Source: an uncultured Pelagibacteraceae bacterium
GTDB lineage: Bacteria > Pseudomonadota > Alphaproteobacteria > Pelagibacterales > Pelagibacteraceae
Direction of reading: 5' to 3'
DNA length: 64,000 bases
Assembly: GCA_902613755.1 (NCBI GenBank)
Contig: CACMIH010000006.1
Location: 1 to 64,000 of the forward strand
In this document: piece after piece, positions 1-9,546 of the stretch
Layout of the letters: every line of letters begins with the position of its first letter
How positions within the stretch are numbered: the first letter of the stretch is position 1
The notes under the pieces: generated by a model
What the model was told of the DNA's origin: nothing
Databases searched by the model: none
What the model saw: only the letters and a program-made list of their open reading frames with translations
Made by a program: the position numbers and the translations under genes

Positions 1-528
1 TTCTATTAAATCATTGTTTATAACAACATAATCATAATTTATCCAATGCAACACGTCTCTTTCAAATTGTTGCATTCTTTCTTCAGCTATTAATTTATCG
101 CTCGCGTGTCTTTTGGATAATCTTTCAAACAAAACTTCTTTACTTGGAGGAAGAATGAAAAAAGTAATTAATTTATAATCTAATTTTTTATTTTTTATTT
201 GATCAGCTCCTTGCCAATCAATATCAAAAAGTACATTTTTACCTTTATTTAATTTTTCTATTACAGGTGTTCTTGTTGTACCATATAAATTATTGAAAAC
301 TTTTGCATATTCTAGAAACTCTTCATTTTTTATTAATCTTTTAAACTCTAACTCATCAATAAAAAAATAATCTTCGTCTTGACTTTCGTTGGGTCTAGGT
401 TGTCTAGTTGTATGAGATATTGAGATTTCAAAATTATCTTTTTCAGATAACTTTTTAACTAGAGTAGTCTTACCAGCTCCTGAGGGAGATGATAAAATTA
501 TCATAATCCCATCTTTATCTGATGGCAT
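1..528 (-). CDS. gmk: Guanylate kinase (C-terminus cut by window edge)
   Basis: Phosphorylates GMP to GDP with ATP in the cytosol. The reading frame starts at the ATG at 526-528 and stays open to base 1, so about 176 residues are visible and the C-terminal end is missing. The P-loop [11 protein letters not shown] lies near residues 13-23, followed by the GMP-binding segment [11 protein letters not shown]. The later stretch [13 protein letters not shown] matches the guanylate-kinase core. The start lies 7 bases after the acpP stop, so gmk is probably cotranscribed with fabD-fabG-acpP. In many alphaproteobacteria fabF, mltG and yicC sit between acpP and gmk; here they do not. Seen: motifs and open frame. 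Known: family reaction. Inferred: operon. Confidence 0.95.
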   Translation of the reverse strand, partial: MPSDKDGIMIILSSPSGAGKTTLVKKLSEKDNFEISISHTTRQPRPNESQDEDYFFIDELEFKRLIKNEEFLEYAKVFNNLYGTTRTPVIEKLNKGKNVLFDIDWQGADQIKNKKLDYKLITFFILPPSKEVLFERLSKRHASDKLIAEERMQQFERDVLHWINYDYVVINNDLIE

Positions 529-535
529 TAAATTT

Positions 536-775
536 TTAGTTAGCTTTTCCTTCGATAAATTTAACTGCATCTCCTACAGTTAAAATTTTCTCAGCTTCAC
601 TGTCTGAAATTTCAGATCCAAACTCTTCTTCAAAAGCCATCACTAGTTCAACTGTATCTAAACTATCAGCTCCTAAGTCATCTATAAAACTTGACTCTTC
701 TGTTACTTTAGCTTCATCGATACCTAAGTGATCAGCTACAATTTTTTTAACTTTGCTCGAAACGTCTTCTGACAT
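536..775 (-). CDS. acpP: Acyl carrier protein
   Basis: Carries growing acyl chains on a 4'-phosphopantetheine arm during fatty-acid synthesis. The 79-residue acidic protein has the canonical attachment motif GADSLD with the modified serine at position 38, and full family length. A clear Shine-Dalgarno AAGGA precedes the ATG. It lies 49 bases downstream of fabG and 7 bases upstream of gmk on the same strand. Identification is secure from the motif, length and fabD-fabG context. Confidence 0.97.
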   Translation of the reverse strand: MSEDVSSKVKKIVADHLGIDEAKVTEESSFIDDLGADSLDTVELVMAFEEEFGSEISDSEAEKILTVGDAVKFIEGKAN

Positions 776-824
776 ATTGATCCTTTTTTGTTATAAATTC
801 TTAATAGTTTAAAAACCTATTTTG

Positions 825-1562
825 TCAAGCCATATACATGCCTCCATTAACATGCAAGGTTTCGCCATTTATATAACTTGATTGACTTGAACATAAAAAA
901 ACTACTGCATTTGCAATATCATCTGGCTCTCCAAGACGGGCGGAAGGAATTTTCGATATTATAGTCTCTTTAAATTTATCATCTATTTTATCTGTCATTA
1001 CTGTTTTAATAAAACCTGGCGATATACAATTTATATTAATATTTTTTTTTGCATACTCTATTGCCAAACTCTTTGACATAGCAATAATCCCAGCTTTAGA
1101 TGCAGTATAATTAGCCTGTCCAAGATTCCCAGTATGACCTACAACTGATGTAATATTAACTATCTTACCAGATTTATTTTTAAGCATTTTTTTAATTGCA
1201 GATTTGCTCATTAAAAAAGTTGATGTTAAATTAATATCAATTACTTTTTGCCATTCTTCTAAACTCATCCTTATTGCTAAATTATCTTGAGTGATGCCTG
1301 CGTTATTAACTATACAATCTAAACTGCCACCAAGTTCTTTGGTTGCGTCTTCTACAAATTCCTCAATTTTATTACTTTGAGAAATATCAAACTTTAATAT
1401 TTTAATTTTCCCATATTTATTTTTTAATTCCTCTAGTTTTTCTATTCTTGTACCTGAGGCTAAAATATTTGCTCCAGCTTGATTTAGTTTTTCAATAATT
1501 GAATTTCCAATTCCACCTGAGGCACCAGTAACAATAATATTTTTACTTTTTAAATCTATCAT
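825..1562 (-). CDS. fabG: 3-oxoacyl-ACP reductase
   Basis: NADPH-dependent reduction of 3-oxoacyl-ACP in fatty-acid elongation. The 245-residue short-chain dehydrogenase has the cofactor motif TGASGGIG (residues 12-19), the NNAG motif near 86-89, and the catalytic Ser139/Tyr152/Lys156 set (YTASK). The C-terminal SSYINGETLHVNGG is typical of FabG. Its start overlaps the fabD stop by 4 bases, which supports translational coupling and the FabG role over other SDRs. Confidence 0.95.
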   Translation of the reverse strand: MIDLKSKNIIVTGASGGIGNSIIEKLNQAGANILASGTRIEKLEELKNKYGKIKILKFDISQSNKIEEFVEDATKELGGSLDCIVNNAGITQDNLAIRMSLEEWQKVIDINLTSTFLMSKSAIKKMLKNKSGKIVNITSVVGHTGNLGQANYTASKAGIIAMSKSLAIEYAKKNININCISPGFIKTVMTDKIDDKFKETIISKIPSARLGEPDDIANAVVFLCSSQSSYINGETLHVNGGMYMA

Positions 1563-2485
1563 ATTTTTAGATTCTCAATATCAGTTTGGTTATTAATGGT
1601 GTCAATTTTAACATCTCTATTAATTCTTTTTACCAGACCTGACAAAACTTTCCCAGGTCCAATTTCTATAAAATGACTTATATCGTTTTTTATCATATTA
1701 ATCACACTTTCTCTCCATCTAACTCTATTTTCTATTTGTTTAATTAATAGATTTTTTAACTCCTCAGGATCTTTGATTTCATTAGCAGTCACATTTGAGA
1801 TTAGTTTATTTTGCCCATTTTTAAAATTAAGTTTATTTAACTCTTCTTTCATTATTTTTGTAGCATTATGCATTAGAGCACAGTGAAATGGTGCGCTTAC
1901 TGGAAGTTTGATATTTTTTATTGAATTATCTTTTAAAATTTGGATTAATTTTTCTAAATCTACATTTTTTCCACTTAAAACAATTTGACCCTCAGAATTA
2001 TCATTTGCAATTTCCGCTTTTAAATTCTCTTTATTTTCTGTCAAAATTTTTTCAATTACTTCTACTGTCGAGCCTAATACAGCAACCATTCCTCCCTGGC
2101 CTTCAGGAGCAGAGTTTTGCATCGCATCACCTCTTATTCTTAATATTTTTAAAGTATTCGAAAAATCTAAATATCCTGCACATGATAAAGCTGAATATTC
2201 ACCTAAAGAATGTCCAGCGAAATATTTTGCTTGATTTAAATTTAAATTAAATTCTTTTTTGACTAAATTAAATATCGAGTAACTTATTAAATATATTGCT
2301 GGCTGGGTATTGACTGTTAAATCTAACTCTTCCTTTGGTCCTTCAAGAATAATCTTAGAAATAGAAAAATTTAGTATCTCATCTGCCTGTTTGAACAGGT
2401 CTTTTACTATATCAAATTTATCATAAAGTTCTTTTCCCATTCCCACTATTTGAGATCCTTGGCCTGGAAAAATTACTGAAAACAT
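1559..2485 (-). CDS. fabD: Malonyl-CoA:ACP transacylase
   Basis: Transfers malonyl groups from CoA to ACP, supplying the fatty-acid elongation cycle. The 308-residue protein opens with FPGQGSQ and carries the nucleophile motif GHSLGEYSA with Ser93. The catalytic histidine lies in the later APFHCALM segment, and the IGPGKVLSGL block is near the C-terminus. It is the first gene of fabD-fabG-acpP-gmk and is divergent from rpsF across an 87-base gap that must hold both promoters. Confidence 0.95.
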   Translation of the reverse strand: MFSVIFPGQGSQIVGMGKELYDKFDIVKDLFKQADEILNFSISKIILEGPKEELDLTVNTQPAIYLISYSIFNLVKKEFNLNLNQAKYFAGHSLGEYSALSCAGYLDFSNTLKILRIRGDAMQNSAPEGQGGMVAVLGSTVEVIEKILTENKENLKAEIANDNSEGQIVLSGKNVDLEKLIQILKDNSIKNIKLPVSAPFHCALMHNATKIMKEELNKLNFKNGQNKLISNVTANEIKDPEELKNLLIKQIENRVRWRESVINMIKNDISHFIEIGPGKVLSGLVKRINRDVKIDTINNQTDIENLKI

Positions 2486-2534
2486 ATAAAAAAAACTAAT
2501 ATTTTTGCCTTTTTAACTATTGTAATTGAACTTT

Positions 2535-2540
2535 TATAAT
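2535..2540 (+). promoter_or_regulatory. Candidate -10 element for rpsF operon
   Basis: A perfect TATAAT lies 33 bases before the rpsF ATG in the only gap between the divergent fabD and rpsF genes. No good -35 hexamer is seen at the usual spacing, and the region is AT-rich, so this is a tentative call. Confidence 0.4.
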
Positions 2541-2572
2541 AGTATATCCTCACTTTTTATTAAAGAACTTAA

Positions 2573-2926
2573 ATGAATTTATACGAACATACTATTATTG
2601 CTAGGCAAGATACTTCACCAAGTGAATTAAAGCAACTAACAGAAAAATATTCTAAAATTGTTGAAAAAAATGAAGGTGAAATTGTTAAAACTGAAAACTG
2701 GGGATTACTAAACTTATCTTATCTTATTAAAAAGAATAAAAAAGGAAGTTACATACACTTTAAAATAAAAGGCAAAGGGAATGTAATTGATGAATTAGAA
2801 AAAAATGAAGCCATAGATAAAAAATTACTAAGATATCTAACGGTTAGAGTAAAAAAATTTGACTTAGAAACAAACTATTTTGGAAAAAAAGAAGATAGTG
2901 AAAAAAAAGAGAGCACTAAAAACTAA
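2573..2926 (+). CDS. rpsF: 30S ribosomal protein bS6
   Basis: Small-subunit protein that pairs with bS18 on the platform. The 117-residue protein begins with the characteristic [10 protein letters not shown] strand and has the [18 protein letters not shown] segment. The C-terminal tail is lysine/glutamate-rich. It is first of rpsF-rpsR-rplI-dnaB; its TAA shares one base with the rpsR ATG, which implies coupled translation of the two partner proteins. Confidence 0.96.
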   Translation: MNLYEHTIIARQDTSPSELKQLTEKYSKIVEKNEGEIVKTENWGLLNLSYLIKKNKKGSYIHFKIKGKGNVIDELEKNEAIDKKLLRYLTVRVKKFDLETNYFGKKEDSEKKESTKN

Positions 2927-3198
2927 TGCCAAAAAGACAAAGTGGAAACAAAAAAGGTAAACAAAGTAACTTTGCAAAGTTAAGTATCTTTCAACCAAAT
3001 AAATACAAGTTCAAAAAAACTTGTCCATTATCAGTTAAAGGTGCTCCAGAAGTAGATTATAAAAATATAAAACTTTTAAGAAAATATGTATCAGAAAATG
3101 GTAAAATTTTACCTTCAAGAATTACAAACGTATCACAAAAAAAACAAAGAGAACTTTCTGTTTCTATTAAAAGAGCAAGAAATCTAGCTTTAATATAA
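2926..3198 (+). CDS. rpsR: 30S ribosomal protein bS18
   Basis: Small-subunit protein that binds 16S rRNA together with bS6. The 90-residue basic protein contains the conserved core [22 protein letters not shown] and the C-terminal [11 protein letters not shown]. Its start overlaps the rpsF stop by one base and rplI begins one base after its stop. No DUF2232 gene separates it from rplI, unlike many alphaproteobacteria. Confidence 0.96.
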   Translation: MPKRQSGNKKGKQSNFAKLSIFQPNKYKFKKTCPLSVKGAPEVDYKNIKLLRKYVSENGKILPSRITNVSQKKQRELSVSIKRARNLALI

Positions 3199-3199
3199 A

Positions 3200-3658
3200 A
3201 TGAAAGTAATCTTATTAGAAAACGTGAAAAGAATCGGATCTATTGGTGAAGTAATAGATGTTAAAAGAGGTTTTGCTAGAAACTTTCTAATTGCTAACAA
3301 AAAAGCTCTGTACGCTTCAAAAGAAAATATAAAAGAAGTTGAAAAAATTAAAGCTGAGTTGTCAAAAAAAGATAACGAAAAGAAAAAAGAAGCTTCTCAA
3401 ATTGCTGAACAAATTAATGGTAAAGAGTATTCTGTAAAAAAACTAAGTACAGAAAACAATGAATTGTATGGTTCTGTTAAGCCAACTGAAATTTCTAAAC
3501 TTATTCAAGATGAAAACAAAATTGAAATTAAGCCTTCAATGATACAACCAGTTGAAGAAATAAAAGCCTTAGGAAAATTTAAAGTTAAAATTTCTTTACA
3601 CTCTGAAGTTGATGCTGAAATAACAATAAATGTTTCTTCTGCAGATACAATTCAATAA
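3200..3658 (+). CDS. rplI: 50S ribosomal protein bL9
   Basis: Large-subunit protein bridging the L1 stalk base and a neighbouring ribosome. The 152-residue protein starts with MKVILLENVKRIG and has the GFARNFLI motif of the N-terminal domain. A long charged helix follows, then a C-terminal rRNA-binding domain with the LYGSVKPTEIS block. It is third in the rpsF operon; a 68-base gap separates it from dnaB. Confidence 0.96.
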   Translation: MKVILLENVKRIGSIGEVIDVKRGFARNFLIANKKALYASKENIKEVEKIKAELSKKDNEKKKEASQIAEQINGKEYSVKKLSTENNELYGSVKPTEISKLIQDENKIEIKPSMIQPVEEIKALGKFKVKISLHSEVDAEITINVSSADTIQ

Positions 3659-3726
3659 TTATACATTCTTTTCCCCAGCTACAATTTACAATTTGATTTA
3701 ATCATTTTTGATGTAAATTTATTTTA

Positions 3727-5145
3727 ATGGAAAATAATTTAAGTATAGTAAAGGATCAATTTAAAGAATTACCAAATAACATTGAAGCAGAACAAGCTGT
3801 AATAGGTTCTATACTTGTAAGTAACGATATTTTTGATGAAATAAATACGATAATTTCTAGCATTAACTTTTATGACCCTATGCATCAAAAAATATTTGAG
3901 GCAGTCGAAAGCCTTATCTACAAAGGAATGTTGGCTAACCCAATTACTTTAAAAAATTATTTTGAAGATGAAAAAGATGATCTAAATGTCCCTGAATATT
4001 TGGTTAAAATCACAAAATTTTCTACATCAGTAAGGCAAGCAATAGAATATTCAAAAATAATTTACGACATGTTTGTAAGGAGGGAATTAATAAAAATTTC
4101 TGAACAAACTATTGATAGTGCAAAATTAAATGATCTTGATACCAATGGACAATCTATAATCGAAAGTTCTGAAAGATTATTATTCGATTTAGCTGAAAAA
4201 GGTTCATTTAATTCTTCCTTGGTAAAATTTGAAGAGGCAATGAAACAAACAATTGAAATGGCTTCAGCTGCTTATAAAAATGAAGAGGGTATAGTTGGTG
4301 TTCCAACTGGTTTAAGAGATCTAGATGATAAGCTGGGAGGTTTACACCAATCAGATTTAATTATTATTGCTGGTCGACCATCGATGGGTAAAACCTCACT
4401 CGCAACAAATATTGCATTTAATGCTGCTCAAAAACTACAAGAGAGTGGTAAGAAATCATCCATAGCTTTCTTTTCACTTGAAATGTCTTCAGAACAATTG
4501 TCTACAAGAATTATATCTGAACAAGCTAGAATTAGCTCTAATGATATTAGAAGAGGAAGAATATCTGACGATCAATTTGACAAATTTTTAGAAACGTCAA
4601 AAAATATTTCTGAACTGCCTCTTTATATTGATGAAACGCCGGCAATAAGTATTGCCGCTTTGAGTAATAGAGCAAGACGTATCAAAAGGCTTTTTGGTCT
4701 CGATATGATTGTAGTGGATTACATACAATTAATGAGAGGAACCACATTTAATAAAGATGGAAGAGTTCAAGAAATTTCACAAATTACTCAAGGACTTAAA
4801 GCAATAGCTAAAGAACTTTCTGTTCCTGTAGTAGCTCTTTCGCAGCTTTCTCGTCAAGTAGAACAAAGAGATGATCACAAACCACAATTAGCAGACTTAA
4901 GAGAATCTGGATCTATTGAACAAGATGCCGATGTTGTAATGTTTGTTTATAGAGAAGGATATTATTTGCAAAGAAAAGAGCCAAGAGAAGCAACAGTTGA
5001 ACACGCTGAATGGCAAGCAAAAATGAATGAAGTTGCACATTTAGCTCAAATTATAATTGGAAAACAAAGACATGGTCCTATTGGTAATGTAACTCTTGAA
5101 TTTGAGGAAAGATTTACAAAATTTAAGGATACTCAATTAAGTTAA
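3727..5145 (+). CDS. dnaB: Replicative DNA helicase
   Basis: Hexameric 5'-3' helicase at the replication fork. The 472-residue protein has the N-terminal DnaB domain starting PNNIEAEQAVIGSIL, a linker, and a RecA-type motor with Walker A GRPSMGKT (residues 216-223, Lys222). The Walker B region IVVDYIQLM and the SLEMSSEQL and LRESGSIEQDAD motifs are present. Length is normal and no intein is present. The alr-radA pair that often follows dnaB in alphaproteobacteria is absent here. Confidence 0.97.
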   Translation: MENNLSIVKDQFKELPNNIEAEQAVIGSILVSNDIFDEINTIISSINFYDPMHQKIFEAVESLIYKGMLANPITLKNYFEDEKDDLNVPEYLVKITKFSTSVRQAIEYSKIIYDMFVRRELIKISEQTIDSAKLNDLDTNGQSIIESSERLLFDLAEKGSFNSSLVKFEEAMKQTIEMASAAYKNEEGIVGVPTGLRDLDDKLGGLHQSDLIIIAGRPSMGKTSLATNIAFNAAQKLQESGKKSSIAFFSLEMSSEQLSTRIISEQARISSNDIRRGRISDDQFDKFLETSKNISELPLYIDETPAISIAALSNRARRIKRLFGLDMIVVDYIQLMRGTTFNKDGRVQEISQITQGLKAIAKELSVPVVALSQLSRQVEQRDDHKPQLADLRESGSIEQDADVVMFVYREGYYLQRKEPREATVEHAEWQAKMNEVAHLAQIIIGKQRHGPIGNVTLEFEERFTKFKDTQLS

Positions 5146-5166
5146 ATTCCAATATAAAGAGCTAGA

Positions 5167-7563
5167 ATGATAGCTCATTTTTATCAAAACGTTATCCTTA
5201 AAAATCCCAAAGCAATATTTGTATTGTTAATTATTGCTATTTTAAGTTTTGGATACTATTCAAAAAATTTTAGGCTAGATGCTTCATCAGAAACCTTGTT
5301 AATAGAGGGTGACCCAGATTTAGCATATTTGAAGGAAGTCTCTGAAAGATATGGATCTAAAGAATTTTTAATTCTTACCTATACACCAATTGAGGGAATG
5401 GCGACTGACTCATCAATTAATAATTTATTAAGTTTAAAATATAAAATTCAGAGCCTCAATTGGGTCCATAGTGTGATTACATTATTAGATATTCCACTTT
5501 TAAACAATTCTGATGCTCCTCTTCAAGAAAGACTGGAAAGCTTCAAAACATTAAAAGATGAAGATGTTGATAGAAATCGAGGTTTTAAAGAAATTTTAAA
5601 TAGTCCTGTTTTTAGAAATTTTGTAATTAGTGAAGACGGTAAAACCAGCGGGATTATTGTTAATATTAAAAAGTCTGAAACATTAGAAAATATAGAAAAT
5701 AAATCAAAAGAAGAGGTTGAGCTAATTAAAGATCAAATCAAAAAACAAAATCATCAGAATATTTTAGAAATAAGACAGGTTATTCAAAGTTATGGGGATG
5801 TTGGAAAAATTTATCTTGGAGGAATACCAATGATTGCGAACGATATGATGACTTTTATTAAAAGTGATATAATTATTTTTGGTTTGGGAGTTCTGTTATT
5901 CATAATTGCTACTTTATGGTTTGTTTTTAGAAATATTCTTTGGATTATAGTTCCTATTAGCAGTTGTCTTTTTTCTGTAATAATTATGATTGGATTACTT
6001 GGACTGCTCGGATGGAAAGTTACAGTCATCTCATCAAATTTTATTGCACTTATGTTAATTTTAACAATGGCAATGAATATTCATATGAGTACAAGATTTC
6101 TTCAACTTAAAAAAGATTTTCCAGCAAAAAATAATTTTGAAATTATTTCATTAACTACCTCAAAAATGTTTTGGCCAATTCTTTATACTGTTTTAACAAC
6201 AATTTTCGCATTCTTATCTTTAATTTTTAGTGAAATAAAACCTATTATCGATTTCGGCTGGATGATGACTTTTGGATTAATTACATCATTTATCATTACA
6301 TTTACTTTGCTGCCTACTCTTTTAAACTTTACACCCACAAATAATATTTCAGTTAAAAAAGAGCAGAAATCAAAAATTACAAATTTACTAGGTCAAATTT
6401 CTTTAAATAATAAAAACTCAATCATATTAGTAACTGGAATAATTATAGTTTTAAGTGTTGTTGGAATAAGTAAGCTTGAAGTTGAAAATAGTTTTATAAA
6501 TTACTTTGATAAGAATACTGAAATTTACAAGGGCATGAAGCTTATAGATGAGGAGCTAGGTGGAACTACTCCTTTAGAAGTTATTATAAAATTTCCTGAG
6601 AAAGAGAAGGTAAAAAAATCTGAGGAAGATGATGAGTTTGATGATTGGGGTGATGAAGAAGATACTAACGATGAAAAATATTGGTTTACTAAAGATAAAA
6701 TTGATCTAATTACATCTGTTCATAATTACTTAGATAGCTTACCAGAAATTGGTAAAGTTCTATCTTTTTCATCAATTATAGAAGTAGCTACTCAATTAAA
6801 TAATAATAAGCCTTTAGGCACTTTAGAAATGGGAGTACTTTACTCTAAAATTCCTGAGAGCATTAAAACTGAAATCATTGATCCCTATCTTTCAATTAAA
6901 GATAATGAGGCTAGAATTAGTTTAAGAATCATAGATTCGCAGGAAGATTTAAGAAGAAATGATTTAATTAACAAAATTAATTTTGATTTAAAAGATCAAT
7001 TCGGGTTAGAAGAAAAAGATTACAAATTAGCAGGTGTATTAATATTATTTAACAATTTATTACAAAGCTTGTTTAAATCTCAAATTTTAACATTGGGATT
7101 GGTTATGATTGGAATATTTTCAATGTTCATAATCTTATTTAGAAATATTAAGCTTTCATTAATTGGTGTTGTTCCAAATTTTATTGCTGCTTTTTTTATA
7201 TTAGGAATAATTGGATTATTAGGAATACCTTTGGATATGATGACTATAACTATCGCAGCAATTACAATAGGAATTGCTGTAGATAACAGCATTCACTATA
7301 TTTACAGATTTAAAGAAGAGTTTAATAAAATAAAAGATTACAATAAAACATTAAAAACTTGTCATTCAACTGTTGGGGTTGCTATACTAAACACCTCAAT
7401 TACGATTGTTTTTGGATTTTCAATTTTGGTTTTATCAAAGTTTATACCAACAATTTATTTTGGTGTGTTTACAGGACTAGCTATGTTATTGGCCATGATA
7501 TCGGTATTAACTTTATTGCCAGCATTAATCTTAGTGATTAAACCATTTAGCAAAGCATCTTAA
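5167..7563 (+). CDS. MMPL/RND-family exporter
   Basis: A 798-residue inner-membrane protein with the RND/MMPL plan: one membrane segment, a large periplasmic loop beginning with the LDASSETLL motif, five membrane segments, then the same pattern again. The second half has TIAAITIGIAVDNSIHYIYRF, the conserved aspartate helix of RND pumps. The resemblance is to the predicted exporter group that includes hopanoid-linked HpnN proteins, but substrate and partners are unknown. A highly acidic stretch around bases 6598-6672 (many Asp/Glu, two Trp) sits in the second loop. It lies 21 bases after dnaB and overlaps the cvpA start by one base, so it may be cotranscribed with cvpA-purF. Confidence 0.85.
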   Translation: MIAHFYQNVILKNPKAIFVLLIIAILSFGYYSKNFRLDASSETLLIEGDPDLAYLKEVSERYGSKEFLILTYTPIEGMATDSSINNLLSLKYKIQSLNWVHSVITLLDIPLLNNSDAPLQERLESFKTLKDEDVDRNRGFKEILNSPVFRNFVISEDGKTSGIIVNIKKSETLENIENKSKEEVELIKDQIKKQNHQNILEIRQVIQSYGDVGKIYLGGIPMIANDMMTFIKSDIIIFGLGVLLFIIATLWFVFRNILWIIVPISSCLFSVIIMIGLLGLLGWKVTVISSNFIALMLILTMAMNIHMSTRFLQLKKDFPAKNNFEIISLTTSKMFWPILYTVLTTIFAFLSLIFSEIKPIIDFGWMMTFGLITSFIITFTLLPTLLNFTPTNNISVKKEQKSKITNLLGQISLNNKNSIILVTGIIIVLSVVGISKLEVENSFINYFDKNTEIYKGMKLIDEELGGTTPLEVIIKFPEKEKVKKSEEDDEFDDWGDEEDTNDEKYWFTKDKIDLITSVHNYLDSLPEIGKVLSFSSIIEVATQLNNNKPLGTLEMGVLYSKIPESIKTEIIDPYLSIKDNEARISLRIIDSQEDLRRNDLINKINFDLKDQFGLEEKDYKLAGVLILFNNLLQSLFKSQILTLGLVMIGIFSMFIILFRNIKLSLIGVVPNFIAAFFILGIIGLLGIPLDMMTITIAAITIGIAVDNSIHYIYRFKEEFNKIKDYNKTLKTCHSTVGVAILNTSITIVFGFSILVLSKFIPTIYFGVFTGLAMLLAMISVLTLLPALILVIKPFSKAS

Positions 7564-8108
7564 TGTTAGAAATCATAAATGATTTTTATAAAGCAATATC
7601 AATAATTGATTTAATTTATTTAATATTAACTATTTTTTCTTTGATAAGTTGTTATAAAAAAGGCTTTATTTTAAGTATTCTCTCAATGGCTAAATGGTTG
7701 CTGGCCTATATAATTACATTAATTCTATTTCCAAAAATTAAACCCTATGTAAAAGATATAATTGATAATGAGTATGTGCTCGATGTTGGTTTGGGAATAA
7801 TAATATTTGTCGTTGTTATATTTTTAGTTTTATTAGTAAATAAAGGAATCAGTAAAACAGTCAGATATACAGGAATCGGTGGATTAGATACTACATTCGG
7901 ATTCTTTTTTGGTTTTATTAGAGCTTACATTATTTCTGTATGTATTTTTTCAGGTGTTCATATCGTTTATAATTATGATAAATGGCCAATAAATTTTGAC
8001 AAATCATACGTCTTTCCATATTTAGAAAAAGGTAGTAGTTATCTGATAAAAGAATTTCCAAATGAAAAAACATATCAAAATTCTAAAGAAAAAATTACAG
8101 AGCTATAA
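7563..8108 (+). CDS. cvpA: CvpA-family membrane protein
   Basis: The 181-residue protein has about four membrane segments and the GxxxGFILSILSMAKW-type opening and the GGLDTTFGFFFGFIRA signature of the CvpA (colicin V production) family. Its role is poorly defined, but it is very commonly adjacent to purF, as here. Its 3' end overlaps the 5' end of purF by 47 bases in a different frame, an unusually long overlap. Confidence 0.88.
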   Translation: MLEIINDFYKAISIIDLIYLILTIFSLISCYKKGFILSILSMAKWLLAYIITLILFPKIKPYVKDIIDNEYVLDVGLGIIIFVVVIFLVLLVNKGISKTVRYTGIGGLDTTFGFFFGFIRAYIISVCIFSGVHIVYNYDKWPINFDKSYVFPYLEKGSSYLIKEFPNEKTYQNSKEKITEL

Positions 8109-9543
8109 TCCAAGACTAAAGGAAGAATGTGGAGTTTTTGGTATTAGCAATGCAAAAGATGCTTCGGCTCTAACAGCACTTGGACTACATGCATTGCAAC
8201 ACAGAGGTCAAGAAGGTTGTGGAATAGTCACTTTTGATGGAGAAAAATATTATTCTGAAAAAAGATTTGGTTTAGTTGGTGATAATTTCAATAAAGAAAA
8301 AGTACTTAATAATCTTAAGGGAAATTATGCAATTGGCCATAATAGATACAGCACAACTGGAAACAATATATTAAGAAATATACAGCCTTTTTTTGCAGAC
8401 ACTAATGCAGGTGGTATTGGGGTTGCACATAATGGTAATCTTACTAATTCAATTGCTTTGAGAAATAAATTAGTTGAAGATGGAGCTATATTTTACACTA
8501 CTTCAGATACTGAAACGATTGTTCAATTAATTGCTAAATCAAAAAGACCAAAAACAATTGACAAAGTAATTGATGCAATTTTTCAAATTCAAGGTGGATA
8601 TGCATTAGTCATGTTAACTCAAAACTCATTGATTGGGGTTAGAGATCCTTATGGAATTAGACCTCTGGTTATTGGTAAGCTTGGTAATAGTTATGTCTTA
8701 GCATCTGAAACTTGTGCATTCGATATTATTGGTGCAAAATTTGTAAGAGAAGTTGAAAATGGTGAGTTAGTTTTAATTGAAAATAATGTATTGAAAAGTA
8801 TTAAGCCCTTCCCTGCTAAAAAAGTTAGGCCTTGTGTATTTGAATATATTTATTTTTCAAGACCAGACAGTCTTATTGGAGGAAAAACAGCATATGAGCA
8901 TAGAAAAAACATTGGTAGAGAACTTGCAAAAGAAAATGATACTAACGCTGATATAGTGGTTCCAGTACCAGACTCTGGAAATGCAGCTGCTATGGGTTTT
9001 GCTCAAGAATTAAAAATGAATTTTGAGCATGGATTAATTCGAAATCATTATGTTGGTAGGACTTTCATTGAACCTAGCCAGAAAATTAGAAGCTTAGGAG
9101 TAAAATTAAAATTAAATGCAAATCAAACAACAATTAAAAATAAAAAAATAATTTTAATTGATGACTCTCTTGTTAGAGGAACAACATCTTATAAAATAGT
9201 TAAAATGCTTTACGAAGCTGGTGCAAAAGAGGTTCATGTTAAAATTGCATGCCCAGAAATAAGATATCCAGATTTCTATGGTGTAGACACACCTACAAAA
9301 AAAGAACTATTAGCAGCAAATAAAACAAATGATGAAATTTGTGAATATATTGGAGCTAAATCTCTAAGATTTTTATCAATAGAAGGTTTGTATAGAGCTA
9401 TTGGTTTTGAAAAAAGAAACGAAGCTTATCCTCAATTAACAGATCATTATTTCACGGGTGAATATCCTGTGAAATTAGTGGATGAATTAGGAGATAATAA
9501 AATAACTCAATTATCTTTATTAAGCACAGGATCAAATAATTAA
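8062..9543 (+). CDS. purF: Amidophosphoribosyltransferase
   Basis: First committed step of purine synthesis: PRPP plus glutamine gives phosphoribosylamine. The 493-residue protein has an Ntn-hydrolase domain whose mature N-terminal Cys is predicted at position 23 in ECGVFGI. HNRYSTTG and HNGNLTN follow, and a PRTase domain carries IDDSLVRGTTS near residue 370. No alternative ATG, GTG or TTG lies between 8062 and the Cys codon, so the protein either has a 22-residue propeptide starting inside cvpA or uses a rare start codon. Confidence 0.95.
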   Translation: MKKHIKILKKKLQSYNPRLKEECGVFGISNAKDASALTALGLHALQHRGQEGCGIVTFDGEKYYSEKRFGLVGDNFNKEKVLNNLKGNYAIGHNRYSTTGNNILRNIQPFFADTNAGGIGVAHNGNLTNSIALRNKLVEDGAIFYTTSDTETIVQLIAKSKRPKTIDKVIDAIFQIQGGYALVMLTQNSLIGVRDPYGIRPLVIGKLGNSYVLASETCAFDIIGAKFVREVENGELVLIENNVLKSIKPFPAKKVRPCVFEYIYFSRPDSLIGGKTAYEHRKNIGRELAKENDTNADIVVPVPDSGNAAAMGFAQELKMNFEHGLIRNHYVGRTFIEPSQKIRSLGVKLKLNANQTTIKNKKIILIDDSLVRGTTSYKIVKMLYEAGAKEVHVKIACPEIRYPDFYGVDTPTKKELLAANKTNDEICEYIGAKSLRFLSIEGLYRAIGFEKRNEAYPQLTDHYFTGEYPVKLVDELGDNKITQLSLLSTGSNN

Positions 9544-9546
9544 AAT

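Noticed and set aside
3659..3726. Inverted TTTACA/TGTAAA segments between rplI and dnaB as a terminator
   Set aside because: The arms are short, AT-only and separated by about 21 bases; too weak to call.
7080..7292. Antisense and other-frame open frames over real genes, for example within the RND, icd, gcvP and fdsA genes
   Set aside because: They lie over strongly conserved coding sequence, lack family motifs and reflect the low stop density of AT-rich coding strands.
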